Below are positions 31,199 to 44,868 of a stretch of DNA of 64,000 nucleotides, piece by piece. Both the position numbers and the translations under genes were made by a program. The notes below the pieces were generated by a model. It had not been told where the DNA came from and did not search any database. It saw nothing but the letters and a program-made list of their open reading frames with translations. The DNA is from Agarophyton chilense (Eukaryota > Rhodophyta > Florideophyceae > Gracilariales > Gracilariaceae), in contig JARGXX010000068.1 of assembly GCA_030374765.1 (NCBI GenBank), positions 248,001 to 312,000 on the forward strand, read 5' to 3'. Every line of letters starts with the position of its first letter. The stretch's first letter is position 1.

Positions 31199-31216
31199 TT
31201 CTAAGTCGGGAGACCA
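31199..31216 (-). promoter_or_regulatory. Putative primer-binding site of the Ty3/gypsy element
   Basis: On the minus strand this reads TGGTCTCCCGACTTAGAA, two bases after the LTR end. It is identical to 25618-25635 and nearly identical to 52810-52827. Confidence 0.7.
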
Positions 31217-31218
31217 GA

Positions 31219-31907
31219 TGTAGATCAATCCCAAATGGGGAAATACCTCTCGGGTGTTCGAGTCCCGCTCTCGCGAAGAGGGGTAACTCAGCGAACGAGC
31301 CTCGTGCCACCGGTGTGTGGGTGTAAGACCACGGTGGCTCAGGCAGTACCTACGAAGGTGATGAACCCAGGCAAAGGGGATGAATCAAAGGGGGATCCAA
31401 GGACAAGAATATTCCGTGGACAACTGCGAAGTGTAGGGCGAAAATGTAGGGCGAAATAGGACGCACGACCAAGCGTATAGACCTATGGAAGGGGTATCCA
31501 CACTGGATAAGCGAAACCACGACGGGTAAAATCAACCCCATACAGGGGCGGTGTACTGTCCTAAACACAGGAAAACCAAAAAAAAGAAAGAAACACACTA
31601 AAAACAATGGTACAGTGTCGCCTGAGCTTTCCGAGGGGAAAGATTAGCCAAACCGGTCGCCGTTCCTCCCGTTAAGAGATGGACACTCGCGTAGGCGACA
31701 TAATCTAGAACCAAGCACTCGGTTGCCATTTACTTGGTGGTAGCGATGACGGTGAAGCCATCGCTTAAGGCTATTCTAGACAGTGAACTACACGTGTAGA
31801 CTATAGTAGTGCAGACCAACCCTGGTCCATACACGTATCATGTGTGTAACCCCAGCCGTGCACCTCCATCCGTTCACTACTGTACTACAGTAGAGACTTA
31901 ACTAACA
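31219..31907 (-). mobile_element. 5' LTR (689 bp) of the Ty3/gypsy element
   Basis: On the minus strand it starts TGTTAGTTAAG and ends GATCTACA. It is a close match to 24928-25615 in inverted orientation. No second LTR in direct orientation remains. Confidence 0.85.
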
Positions 31908-32999
31908 TACCTTCTAAGGTGCCTAAAATACTGAAAACTAATACTACTCATAAATGATGTGATCTGTTCCCCGATATATCGGATGCCATATGAATGGTGC
32001 CCCGACCGGTTATACGCGCACGCGTTGCTCTAAACTACCGTCTGCGGGACTGGTCTTCTTTGTCGAGCAAATCGATCTAGTTTTGAGTGAAAAGCATCTT
32101 ATTTCACTTTACAACACTCCCGCTGATAATCTCTGGAACCGCGTCAAGAGAAAGTAAGACATTTTCTTCTACTGCCTTTTTGTTCGTGTTAGAGCTTTAC
32201 AATCGCAAACAAGATATGTGTGTGGGCTCTGAGGGCACTAAGTCCTGATTCTTTTTCCGGGAGCTGGAGCTCCAACACAGAATTCGCTAGTGGCAAAGGT
32301 CTAGCGAAAAGAGTTTTCACTGCAGCGATGTAACAGACTATGGTGCAATGATTGGATGCAGAGCCATTCTAATACGTTCGGATCTTGCCCTTCGAAAGAA
32401 TATGACAGCCACGGAGCTTATACTGGTCGGAAGGACAGAATCAAGGTGTAAGCTTGGAGCAAACTGGCGCGACAACCGGGTCGCGAAAAAAAGAGCGTCT
32501 TTCTCGAATAGTAATTTTTTCCATTGCGGAGTAGAAATCCTCCAAAGGAGAAATCGGAGAGGTGGGGGAAGCTGTATCTCTAAAGAATGAGAACGGGGAA
32601 CTTACGATTGCAAGCAAACGGAAATAAGTAGAGGGGAGCCCAGTAAAGTGGCGAGTGCAGCATTTCAGATGCACGCGCAATCGAGTCATCGAAAATATGT
32701 CAGGTCTGCCTACGATAATCATAGAGTATTCTTGGTGTGGAACTTGAAAACGAGAGTTGAGAAGAGTTAAAAGAAATCAGCCATGAGAAATATTAGGTTG
32801 ATAGTTGTATAACTGTAGAGTTGTATGATGGGGCCAGTCGATTTTCCATTCTGTAGTTTTTAGAAACTATCACTTAGCACTAAATGAACTACATGGATGT
32901 AACAGATATTCAATGCATCAAAAATGTAAATAACATCCAATGCAGCTAACATAGAGCCCTTGTACAGTGCTTCACTGAATTAAAGAGATTTGCTTAAAT

Positions 33000-33400
33000 C
33001 ACTCCGCACCGACCAATGCATGCTTAAATGGGCCGGGGCAACAGTTGATGTTTTCAGCGCTCTGACATGAGCTGCTGCCCATTCTAACGCGCATGAGACA
33101 ATGATATAGACATCCAGATTTGGTGTGGGGTAAAGAATAGTATCGATGAAAAAAGGGAGCAGCCAACCCTTGTGCTAAAGGATTTCGCTGAAGTTTGAAA
33201 TCGCCTGTGAATAGTATTTTCGTATCCGAGAATCTAATCAGCATGTCATCCAACGCCCTACAGGAATCCACGATTATGGGCCATCATGGGATTGAATTTA
33301 CATAAACGAGTTGAAACTTTAACTCAGCATCACAACTCGTTACTAACAACCTCTCAAACATTTGGTGCTGTAACGCTCTGTGATATTGGTTGAAGATTAT
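33000..33400 (-). pseudogene. Possible endonuclease/exonuclease-fold (LINE-like) fragment
   Basis: The minus strand reads FQLVYVNSIP, a stop, then LDDMLIRFSDTKILFTGDFKL, resembling the end of an EEP-type endonuclease domain (a YxP turn, then L..L...F....ILxGDFN). No reverse transcriptase is found beside it. This is weak, motif-level evidence only. Confidence 0.3.
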
Positions 33401-36400
33401 GGCAATTCCCAAACGTTGGCAAAAAGCAAGGACTATCTGTGAAACAAGTACATATCTAATCTATATGTGCTATGACAAATCGCCGTAGTACTTGCTGAAG
33501 AGAACTGAGAGATTAAATATTATATGTTTTGATGGTAGCCCAGAAGACACTGACAATGAAAATCTTGGGCAAACAATATTGTATGAGATCGAAAAGAACA
33601 GCCAGACGGAATTCATCATGGGATAGGTAGAATTAAAGACGTCCACTCCGAGCTGCATGCTTAAGACCAACGAATATTTGCCCGTTTCTGTTAGTAGATT
33701 AGAAAGTTCTGAGGAAAAATACACAAACCGTACGACAAGCGATAACCAGGCCACTAGTAGAAAAGTCGTTCAAAATGTGATCGGTAATTCCCATCTTACG
33801 GCAGATACCACAAATGTCCCCACCATTTTCTAGCTCACTTTAAGAACAATACAAGTGAGCTCCCACTGTTTTAAAGAGGTCGCTTTCTCTGAAGCAAAAT
33901 AAAAGGAGTATCATAAATGACTACTGAGGTTTGATCGACTGTCTCCGAAAGCCCTTTGGAGTCTCGGAAATAGTGGAAAACCAAAAGTGGATTTATGCGT
34001 GATCAGTTTTGGGGAGCCTCCGCGGAAAAATGCTTATAGGCCTCATACCAATCTCAACTTGAAACAACCACTAGTCTAGCTACTGCCAATGCTCTCTGGA
34101 AACGTGGTATGGAAAAGTGGTCTGTTTGTCATGTGGCGTCTTGAGGCTTTGGCCCAAGTAGACTGATCTGATTGGACGAGCGCGCTGACTGAATATGGGC
34201 TATGCAGTTTGAGAGAATGTGCAATTTTTAGCTGGGTAATGGAGTTTAGGCGTAATAGGCATATTTAGGCTGTGTAGGACGGGTGGAACTGGCGCGCTAC
34301 TTTGGATGAATTTTGAGTTTTTATTCGTGATGCTTTATGTCTGAAATTTTTTTTGGATTGCTTTGGTGCGCATCGCTTCGTCATGCAGAGGAAAGCTGTG
34401 ACACGGGGGATGCCACGGAATGTGAGCATCGGCGGCGAGAGAGTGTGCAAAGTAGAGCTAGTTGTCAATGACGGTCGTTGCCCCCCGAAGTAAATTGTCA
34501 AGGCTGAATACCTTCATTTGGTTTTCTTTTTCTTACATTCTTCGTCCATCTCATAATTTCCCATTTCCTTCCCTTTCCTTTTCGTAATCTGTGCTTATAC
34601 CACGTGTTGGTTGCCGACAGTAAACCTTCTGTGGTTGCTAAAATATATAGCTCCAGAGCCAGTTCTAAATGCCCATTTTGATTTGCTAGACATGCCATTT
34701 CCACCCCAAAATTCTAAAAATAAACCATTGGATACAACAATAGAGGTGCTTTGAAAGAACCTCTTTTGTTGGACGCTTATCTAACACTGAACTGTAGAAT
34801 TCCTTCAATTACGTTTAGACACTGTCAATGGCTATTCTATTGGTATTACAACTTTTAACGAGGCACCAGGTCCACTTATACCAATGGAACATGTGGCAGG
34901 CTTCACGAAGTAATATAGACTAATTCTTTACGACTCTAAATCCCATCAACTCAGTTCTCCCTTCCCCCGTCCGCCTTACTCCATGAACCCGTTGAAAGAT
35001 CTAAACGCCCTGAACAACTATGATGACAACGAAAAAGAATACGCAGCACAATCTGTTAAGTACTCATTTGCAGCATTGCAGAAACTTCTGGTAAAACGTA
35101 CGTGGCGTGCATTCCAGGATCAATCAACCTACGCTGGGGTGGTCTTTCTTGTTACACTGAATATCTTTCAGACACACTTATTTACTCTGTGTTTCATTTT
35201 TACCAATTATTTCGAGTTCCTTTACTTCTCTATAACGTCCAGAAGAAATAATCAGTTTAATACGGTCCATTTATTGGTAAAGTATTTCATGCGTTGCGCC
35301 TGTTGCGAAACATAATCCACCAAAATATGCTCTGTGGCCTACGCAAGCCTGGTTCCGGAATTTCATTCAAGCAGCTTTTTGATACAGGCTTCATGTTAAT
35401 TGACTCTCAAAGACATGCTTCTTCGGTGACTCTTCGAGAAATCTACAAACCCTCTTGACCGATCTACCTCAACATGCATCTCACTACTAAGAGCTCAGTG
35501 ACCCTGACTCCGATATCTCGTATCGAGAGGTCCAAGGATGCATTGGTGCATAGTAATGTATGCACTTATAATGTAAAATCGGTCCCACAGCTTATAGACG
35601 TCAGTAAAACAATTCGTATGACGACAGGCTGTCCATAATTATCAACGCAACTCTGTGCAACAGTAGTTTGTACTATTGGTACTGGTTCTCTGGTCGGTGA
35701 GCGATGACAAACATAAAAACGATATTTCCTAACAGTTCTCTGTTTTTTGAAATCATGAATTGGACGAAAACGTGGATTCTCACCAGAGTGGTATGCTGGA
35801 GATGAAGAACAAATGTAATGGATTTTTTATGTGCTCTTTAACGGGATTTCCCCTCCGGAGGCAATTTTGTCCGTCGAAATCATGATTAATTGAACGCCTG
35901 CGAGAGCAATATGACCATGATGCAGTAATATATCAGGAAGGAAATTGACCTCTTCCTCGGAGCGCTCCAGGCTCGGCTTTTTGTACGTAGTCATGAAATA
36001 CCTGAATGAAGCGATGTGCTCATTATTATTATCAGCCAGGTCCGCATCATTCTACTTGACATGATATTTCGAATAGAAGATGATAGTGAGTCGGAAACTG
36101 AACTCAATAACACGGAGAAAAAAAACATTGGAGTCCCAGAGTTCTAAGGTCCTGAGGATATAATTTTTTTAAGACATGTAAGAAAGCATGCTATGCAAAG
36201 GTACACAGACGATACCGTCCTTTAGGAGAAACTTCCATCTCGAACAAAACGATCTATTGATGCGCGATGCGCACCATATATCAATGCGCAACGCTTTCGC
36301 TCACCATCTTCGGAAGCATATAGGGAGTCAGTAGCGAAATAAACATTCTAACATGCGTTTATTGGCGTTCGGCTTTTACGTTCACATCCAAAACTGGTTT

Positions 36401-36984
36401 ATGTGACCTATGGGGGAAGTTAGAGACAGCTGCCGTCAGAAGTTGTACGTTTATCGGGCGCGACGTTACAGTTGACGCGGCCAAATAAGTCTCCTCTGTA
36501 GCATTCTGGATGCACCTGAGTTCGACCGTTCGAAAATACTACAAAGTCGCGATACGGCATTCTTAAGCTATTGCTTGGGCAATACATTACGAGAAGTTAT
36601 GAGAAGAACTACTTCATGGATAGATTGGGACAGGAGATATTTAATTAGGAAGTACTGTATTTCGTGTACACTGTAAGGTGCCATCACCAAATGTTTTATT
36701 TGGTATTAATTAGATAATTATGTAGTGGCACGCCACGTGTATGCTCTACTATACAGTACTTGCTTGTCTTTTGGCACATTAAAGGGCGCAAGGCCCAGTT
36801 GAGGAGGTCGAAGGCCAACCAACAACCAACGAACCTAAACACCATCTTGGCGAGTCCTAGAAATCCTAAAGTGGTTTACCACAAAGGCGCACCTATAGTA
36901 TCAGTTCTTAACCGTTCTGAACTATAGCTCTTGTTCCGAAGATATCCTCTACTGTTGCGCGTTTACCGCCATTTTTCTACAGCT

Positions 36985-36985
36985 T

Positions 36986-37032
<47 letters not shown>
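36985..37032. repeat. Compound (CT)n(GT)n microsatellite
   Basis: About eight CT units followed by sixteen GT units. A 97-codon frame from an ATG at 37072 follows, without a recognised domain. Confidence 0.9.
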
Positions 37033-37033
<1 letters not shown>

Positions 37034-40000
37034 GTTTTCTCTACTGTTACCTAGTTATTTGTGTTTTCACAATGGTTTTCGAGCCGATCTCGTGTGCATT
37101 ACGTACCGTCGCATCTGGACATCCGCTTCGTGAATACACGTATATTCCCCATTGTTCAGGCACACCCGGCCGCTTTCCGCACACTCCCTTCTTATCTAAG
37201 AGACATCGCTCGCAAGGCAACACCCGCTCTTCGCGGTTATTTCTGTGGATACCCACTGCACCGAGACCTCTATGGTCTTCAATGAAATACCGCATCCCCT
37301 TAAAGCACTTGCGGGGAGAGGAGAATATAAATAATTTGAGTTTGGCATTCAGGAAAGAAATTTGAATAAGATAGTGCTATCCACTTCATTTGAATTCATG
37401 CTAGGGGCAACAAGAAAAGGATTAGTTGCAGCTTCATCCAAAGACGCTACATGAGTTATATACACTGCGAGGATTGTGTTTCGCTCTTCGTTAGAGAGGA
37501 TCATATTTATCACGATCTGTAGTACTAGTATTGTGACGACCGCGCCGATGTAAAGTAGAATAGAACTGATCAAGTTGCGAAAATGGCTTTGGTCCAGGCC
37601 ATTGTACTCTTCACGCAAGGAGAGCGCCGAATAGAGAAGCAACATACATACACGTGACAATTCCGAAGCGGTTCTGTAGACGTGAATGGGCTACAGATGC
37701 AGATTTAATAATTCTTAATTTAGTTTTCAGATTATTGCAGGCTTTATAGCAGGGCCTAGACCTGGATGCACTTAAGTACCGAGGCTCTCCCTCCAACTTT
37801 CATGATAAACTGGCAGCACCCCTATCCCTCTGCCTTGATTTTTTAAGCAAATCGGGGACTACTGTGACCACTTTTCTATCTGGTTTCTAAGCCGGCTCTG
37901 GCGTCCACGCGCTGTTGAGCGTGCCTGGCGATAACCGACGGTTGGATCTCCCAACAGCTTCCCTGTGCTTTTGTATACCTTCGTAGTACAATCACACACG
38001 ACCCGATCCAGCCACTCGAGATATTCCGCTTCTGCGAACTTTTTCACATTTACCTCTCGATCAAGGAGTGAGACTAATCTCTGAATGGCTCAGAGGGTGT
38101 CCTGAATCAATCTCCGAACCAATCGGATTTTTCATACCGTATCGTGTTACGTGTAACCGTAAGGTTATGGCTTAAATACACCGCTCCGTCCACTTTTGCT
38201 TGCCGGCGTGGAATTCCTGATGCCGCTTATATTGGCCAGAGACTCGAAACTCCGCGCAAGCCCACGTCCATTTGCTTGGAACCTCCAAATAATTACTCCG
38301 CACCGGTTTTTCTCGCATCCTTGCACAACCTTCCCCAGAGAGCTCTGCGGCCTAAGCCAGTGCCATGGTTCTCCCACCTCTGAACGACACTTCAGCCTCG
38401 AAAACACGGCTTGAAATAATCTCGACACGAGCGTTATGGGACGAGCGCGAACCCTATATGCTCGCTCGAATCAGCTCCATAATATGATTTTGTATAACCA
38501 TTGCAGTTGAAGGATAGTTGAACAAGGATGTCCGAGACCTACTGCGAACGGATCTCCCGCCACTAAACTAACACGTTGTCGAGAAAGTCTTCGCATAGTA
38601 CCAGTCGGAAGCTACTGAACGGGATGCAGAGTAAATTTGCGTGGTTGCTCTACTGTACGCCATTCAACAGCCGTTCCCATTCAAATTTGTTTTTGGCTGA
38701 ACGGATAGGGCCCCCAAACACGCCGATGGGAACTGACCGGGAACGAAGCGCCCGCTGATGTCCGAAAACGGGTTGAGCGGTACCAGCCGGACAAGAAACA
38801 CACTCAGATGGATCATCCGGCCGTGTGCTTTCCAGGAATACCACCTTTGGAAGAGCCACATGGAGATCGCAAAAGTTGTTCTGTAAAAGAGAAAACCCAT
38901 CGCGGCAGCCGCGACAAGTTGGACAAACCTTCCGGCTTAAGTCGTATAAGAAGGTCACAAAAGAGCCAACGAGGCCGGAAGGGCACAAATCTTCCGATTC
39001 TAGCTCGGACTCTGGCTATACGCTGTCTTTGGGCCCAGATTCCTCGGACGAACAGCGACGCGAACCCGGGATTTTCAGCCAGTGGCAGATCCACTCGGTA
39101 TCATTCCTTTGGGCCCCATGGTAGGCCAGCAGACAATCCGTAATTAATCAAAGAACGTTTGGCAATATGTCGGTGCTTTAGAATTGTGGTGCTACTAACG
39201 CCCTTTCCCTTCGGGTACCAGGAACAGTTGTACTCTGGGAGCCAAACATACTTCGAGGGGTACATAAATGGTTTTCGTGAGACTCAAAGTATGACGGAAG
39301 AAGAGATGAAAGAGCAACCAAGTCACAACCGAATCCTTGATCGAAAAGGAATTAATGTTTGCCTGTTTCATATTTGAATAAGAATTTCTTATATGCCAAA
39401 AACTTATTTCATCCAAATGTAGACATGTTTCGATTCGGCTCCCCTGTCGCAAGTAACTTGCTTCACAGTATCGTTCCCGTTTGTGGTTGAATCGAAATGT
39501 GTCTTTTTCATAAGGGCACTCGAATCACACCCCAGCACCGAACCGTTATGTTGTAGAATCGTTCCAATTTATTGTCAGATACGTTGGCCTCACCACTCCT
39601 CTCAGCACCATTCCCACTAATAGTATATGGAGACCAATTCGACACAAAGTCCACTTGAGCGCTTCCTCTTGGAAACAAAGAGAGAGATTGTTCAAACGTA
39701 GAAAGAGGGTATATCTAGAATAAGGCGAAAGATGAACTCCCCTGAACCATGCTACCGACTTCCACCAATCCCAAGTCACATTGGCGGCAAGTACTTTGTA
39801 CATGAGCGGAACGTATCCGAGTTGATGGGTGCCGCAATAGATTTCCATAATTCATTAATACTGGATTGAAAAGAAAAGTATATTCAGTTTCCCGCCGGTA
39901 TTACGGACAAAATGCTCAACGCAGATGCTAAAGAATCCCTTGAGACAGTTCTGATTGAGAAGCTTGGAAAGAACTATGGCTCCATTTCATGGACAACCGC

Positions 40001-43000
40001 TTCGAAGATGACGTATTTTGCGCGGTGCGTAGCAGTCATACGCACTGCAGCAGCATCAAAAGATTCCATCTCGTTTCGACAAAGCAGCAACCATCGGTGC
40101 ATATGATGGTTAGCGGGGCAGAATATGAAGTCCAAACGGCGCCTTTCTCGTGCTCCAAACACTGAAACAGATCTTTAAACGAATGGAGCAAAACATCTTC
40201 TTCAGGATGTCAATGTCGGTTTTAATCAAGCCAGCAATGCATCAAACGTATCGACGAAGGCACAAACGAGTGGGAGTGAGGTTTAATCAGACAAAACGGA
40301 GCACAGAAACAGTCAACCTCTTACGATTCGCAGCATCGGCGTTTCAAGCACCCTAGCGAGTAACCAAGAGAGAATTGTTCGATCAGACTGCATCGAACCT
40401 CTTCCCCGACATTCATATGCAGATCAAACCAGCAATGTATCCAACCAAACCGTGGGCGTAAGAGCGAGAGAAATTGTGACACGATTAGTTGGTGCGAATA
40501 ATATGGCTGGTTAGGCTTCTAGAAACCATACCATCTGTGTACCCAATCAAGTAACCGAAAATCAAAGACCAGAAAGTGAAGTTGGACATCAAAAGTAGCA
40601 ACATCCTAGGAGTCATTCGTGGTATAACTCCGATGGGAATGAAATACGTAATAAATTAGTGTGCCTTCAAAGGCACTTGTATGCGCAGAGAAGCATACCC
40701 GGCAATTTTTTTTCATATGTTGAACCACAACGGGCTCACACCCCACCGTATGCAATACAAGCAGCGCTTACAGTTATGTTGCGTTTACGAATCCAAGCTT
40801 CGCGATATGTAGCGCATGGGAATTCAACTTTTCTTTCAATAGAACCGAATTCGAGCCAACCCTCGCGAAAAGAGGGGATTGGTTTTAACGCAACACCACA
40901 CAACATCAGTAGGGAGATACTCATTGTAGAAGATATTATCACAACTTTTATCGCACCCTGTGATAGATTTGGCTGTTCTGGACTGATGTCAAATGATATT
41001 CATCAACGCAATTCTCACCAACTATCAGGAATCCTCTTCGATAATCTGAAAAGCGGAAGAGATAGAAGTACTGCCACGACACCGATTGCGATTCCTATCC
41101 AAGGAAAAAGAGCCGAGGAGGAAGAGGAAGAGGAAGATGAATGAAACGGGTGATTGTAAGAGCTCGACGAACAGGTCTGGGACCCAGTAAACAGACCCTC
41201 TAGACGTTATGGAGTTTTCGACTTCTTAAGATTTTGGAGCTGCCATAAGTTTAGATTCAAACCAATTTATTCACGAAATATGTAGCTTTGATCAACGTAT
41301 TTGAAAATGCATAATAACGGTTGTTTGCTTCCGCAAGTGAACTGATCTTTATCGTGCCATTTCATGAAAACTGGTATGTAGATGATGAAGAATGATCTGA
41401 CCCATTTGATACTGAAAAAAAGCGCAACTGCAGTCCATTTAAAAAACTATGGTCTTCTTTCCATGCTTGTGTAGAACATTTCCTATGCTATTTTTGTCAA
41501 ATGTTTAACACAGATGGGGTTGCAACAGTTGGACATGACTGAATCGGAATATTGAGCACTCTTCAACAGGGACAGAAGCTCTCCCTACAATGAGACGTGC
41601 GTTCTCATCTAAATGTTTCGAATACTAAAGGTTGAGAAGGAATAGAAAGTTAGAAAAAGAAGCTCCAAACGCTTACTCACGGCAGATTGAATTGAAAAAG
41701 GCTTACACGTTAACAGTTTCTGTCGGTTGAGAACCGAAGGTACTACTGGTTTAAAGCGTTGTGTCCAAGGAAGGGTTTTGGTACTAGCGAGAATGACACG
41801 CACCACTTCCGTGCTCGTACCGATTCCCCTTCACTGCCGCCTCAAGTTTCCAGTTCTGTGATTCATTGGTGCATGTAGATCTATAACATCTTGAGGGCAA
41901 ACTAGAATGGGACGAGACATCCCTCAGCCTACATATCCACCGGAATCCCCGTTCTCAGCATTTGTGAAAACTATTCGCAAGTTGAAGATTACCTATCGAC
42001 CCGGGCGTTTGCTTTTTTGTGATGTTCTACACCATAAACATGGTAAACTCTCTAAACTCCATCATAATCATATCCAAAGGACGCTACGTACCGCAAAAAG
42101 AATTTACTTCCTCCTTCGTAGCCCTCGCCCATCAATGAAAGCTTTTCCAAAGCATCCGCTGTACAAAGCTCGCCGACGTCAACTGTGTGGTACAGCATTC
42201 ATAGACGCTCATTTCAGTAAGTGAACTGGAAGGCTGGTAGAACGCTACGAAGGTGGAGGCGTCCGGGTTGATATTGATACCACCTGCACTTCAACCTTGC
42301 CATTTCGAAGTTACTTCTTTTTCTAATCGCCCGATAGAACCATCCTCCTCAAAAATTGAAGTTATTTTGTCAGTGACGAGAAGCAACAAATCTGATCGGT
42401 TACCTTTGGTGACGAGAAAAACGTCATTTGTAGGAGTTCATGGCCTTTTTGCTGGCAGCAGGGATTTAGTTTCTGCCAAAACGTTCATTCGGCCGAATAA
42501 CCAGTTTCATAGGAGCCGAGAAAATTATCTTAGTGGAGAGGACTTGAATCCGTATGACAAAGGTGGTCCGACACTTGGTAACCTTGATGACCCAGACAAT
42601 TACACTTAGTACTGCAAATATGTTCAAAGAACAGCATTTCTGCGTTGAAAATCAACGAAGTAGATTTCGAACTGCAGATGGAATCATTGGTACTGATCCA
42701 AGTCAATCGTGTGTGATTTGAAAGCATCATAAACACAACATTTGTGAAACTGCGCCTGATAAGGCTGTCCGAAATCATTACGCTCCAGGGACTCCAGCTA
42801 GGCGATCAGGATCTATTGTTTCGTGCAGTCTTTGCGGCGAGAAGGCAAGGAGAAAGCCATAAATCATTTCAGAGAGTCAGCCTCAAAACAATTTCAAACT
42901 ATTCTCGGATCTGATCCCCGAGGACATTCAAGCCTTATAGTACGCAGAAAGTCATGAGGAGCCTCTGGGTAGATCATTTACAGACAGTGGGCACTATCAT

Positions 43001-43703
43001 TGCATTTCCGCTTCGAACCCGTTTATAGAAGCCCAGATATGCGAGAGAGAACGCCGGAGACTACCTGGAGTACGGTACAGATTTTACTGCAGCGATGGCA
43101 GATTGAATCTGATACGCAAGAAAAGAAATGCTGAGAAGTCGAGGCGATATCGAGAGAGACACCGCGAGCGATACAACACAATGACTAAGAACCGGTATCA
43201 TGCAAAAAGGGACCAAACTAAGAAGAAGCTAGACATTTGCAAAGATAACAGCGAAACGAGGGCTGGTTCTTTTGCTTCTGAACCTTTTTTGCTCAGAACC
43301 AAATCTTTGGGCGGCCTTCCACGTCATGAAAATTCACAGAGATAGTATCAAGTTCACAACATAACTGACATAAATGAGGTTAAACGGACGTTCCGTGTGT
43401 TCAAACCCGGCATTTTCAGTTGCAAAATAGGTATTTTTATGGCCGTCAAAGGTGAGGGAAGTAATAAGTCAGTGTCGATACTGGGAGAAAACCCCAAATC
43501 AATTATAATGTGCTCGTGAAGATCTCTTCGTAGGCGCAGTTGCTCTTCTCAACAAACATTCCCCCAGCTTTCCGTAAATTGCGTACTAAGTCATTGATTT
43601 AAAAAACTCCGCGAACCCATACGCCACTCTGTTCACAACGCTACTCTTTCGCTTGTAAACAAGCGTGCTGTTGACCGTTTGTACCGTTTGGCGAACACAT
43701 CTT

Positions 43704-44015
43704 CTACTCGTCTATATCGCACAGTCGAAATTTTGTCCAAGGTGCTACTGCAACTCCATTAGCTGCAGCGAACACTTTCCGTGTACCGGAAGAGATACCA
43801 GCAGAAATATGCACTTCAAAATATCCACCAAGAATGCTTCCCGGTAAAATCGCCTGGATCACCAGATCGAGGCACCAGCATGTTTCAAAGCAAACAATCA
43901 GTCCACAGCAAAGCGCAGCAAGTGTGTTCATTGTGAAACAAAGAAGATCTCCTGTGAGATGCTTCAGATATTTCACCTAGGCCGAGAGAATTTGCGTCAA
44001 CGACCCCAAAGAGTT
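43704..44015 (-). pseudogene. ABCB-type transporter relic, downstream part
   Basis: Read on the minus strand from the target site, the frame gives NSLGSLTQILSA, a stop, then KYLKHLTGDLLCF, a long hydrophobic stretch (about 55 residues), ILGGYFEVHISAG and SSGTRKVFAAANGVA. This follows the second transmembrane domain of full-size ABCB transporters (NSxGxLTxRLxxDA, TGDRL, two helices, LGGYxQ, then A..EA..VA). The homology fades left of about 43790. It is a dead gene, split from its upstream part by the 9.4-kb retroelement. Confidence 0.8.
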
Positions 44016-44634
44016 TGTAGTATCCGCTCAACGGAGAGAGCAGATATCTGCGACAGTGTTCGGGACTGCCGAATGGGTGCTTCCGGCTAAGGGGAATTTG
44101 TGGTAGAGCACAACACTAGCGAGCTATAATGGGGGTTGTAAGGCCCTACTCGCCAATGAGGGTGGTTGGAACTATGGAATGGACAACTTCTTGTTGAACC
44201 TTGTCCGGATCTTCGGTTAAGAAATCCTGAACAAGGAACAAATGAGTTGTGAACCCGTTTGTTGTCTCCTTTACTTTGGAGTCGGCTCTTCCCTCTGTGC
44301 CTTAAGTACTATGCACAGGGGTGAGCGCCGCACATAATAATATCTAGATATAAACTTGGTTAGCTGACTATCCCCTCTACAGTTAGGGAAAATGATTGCC
44401 ACGTGGCTACCCACTACAGTATATGCGCCGTTTCCAATCCAGTATTTCCCTAGAAAGGGTCGAATCGGATGCGCTGTGGCGGACCGAAATCCCACGTGTA
44501 ACATACCACCTCACGGACGATCTCCGGGTGCCGCTTCATCACTTCATCCTAACCGTTGCACTGACTTATGAGCATCATTATACTTAGCCGAAAACAAATC
44601 TTTCATAAGCATTTTGACCGTGTAGAATACTACA
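44016..44634 (-). mobile_element. 3' LTR of the chromodomain element
   Basis: On the minus strand it starts TGTAGTAT and ends ATACTACA, perfect 8-base inverted termini. It aligns along its length with 52830-53447. Confidence 0.88.
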
Positions 44635-44645
44635 CATCCCCCCCG
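44635..44645 (-). promoter_or_regulatory. Polypurine tract
   Basis: On the minus strand a run of seven G followed by ATG abuts the 3' LTR start, the expected place of the plus-strand primer for reverse transcription. Confidence 0.7.
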
Positions 44646-44868
44646 TTAAGTGCGCAGCACCGGCGAAGGAAGAAGTCTTTATATACCGTAGCATGCATCG
44701 GCATTCCGAAATTTTCTCATCTCCACAAAAGTACCATCTGTTCCGACTTGCTCAGCGATGAACCCATACGCGACGCACAACTCCAACGACGGAGACGTAC
44801 CCTCCCAGGGTCCTTATGCTAGCCGTGGCTTCGATTCGCAAGCTGCAGCGCCTTCGGCCTTCCGATAG

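Larger units (their letters stand above)
26531..31907 (-). mobile_element. Ty3/gypsy retrotransposon, 5' LTR to RNase H, 3' part missing
   Basis: On the minus strand the order is LTR (31219-31907), primer-binding site (31199-31216), gag (28973-30811), protease, reverse transcriptase and part of RNase H, ending near 26531. There the inverted LTR-gag copy begins, and integrase and the 3' LTR are absent. Domain order fits Ty3/gypsy. Pol is split by frameshifts, so the element is dead. The chromodomain, if it had one, is lost with the 3' end. Confidence 0.88.
30313..32035 (-). repeat. Right arm of the large inverted duplication
   Basis: Reverse complement of 24805-26520. Beyond the LTR the match continues through the sequence around CCGATATATCGG and GGTGCCCCGACCGG, then stops near 32035. 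Confidence 0.85.
32036..43700. other. Long region of degraded, mostly unrecognisable DNA
   Basis: About 11.7 kb with only short frames. Near 32125-32153 a DNLWNRVKRK reading on the plus strand resembles the end of a Tc1 transposase. A possible endonuclease fragment (33000-33400, minus) and a microsatellite (36985-37032) are listed separately. Frames at 34983-35315 (+), 40659-41144 (+, ending in an acidic run), 42253-42609 (+) and 43103-43345 (+, very basic) show no family I can name. Confidence 0.5.

Noticed and set aside
34983-35315. 110-codon frame with a KRTWRAF..QSTY stretch that recalls ABCG transporter membrane domains
   Set aside because: The resemblance is a single short stretch, with no nucleotide-binding domain or further homology around it.
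38808-39143. Charged Ser/Asp-rich frames resembling a gag low-complexity patch
   Set aside because: Only composition is similar; no zinc knuckle, LTR or pol sequence nearby.
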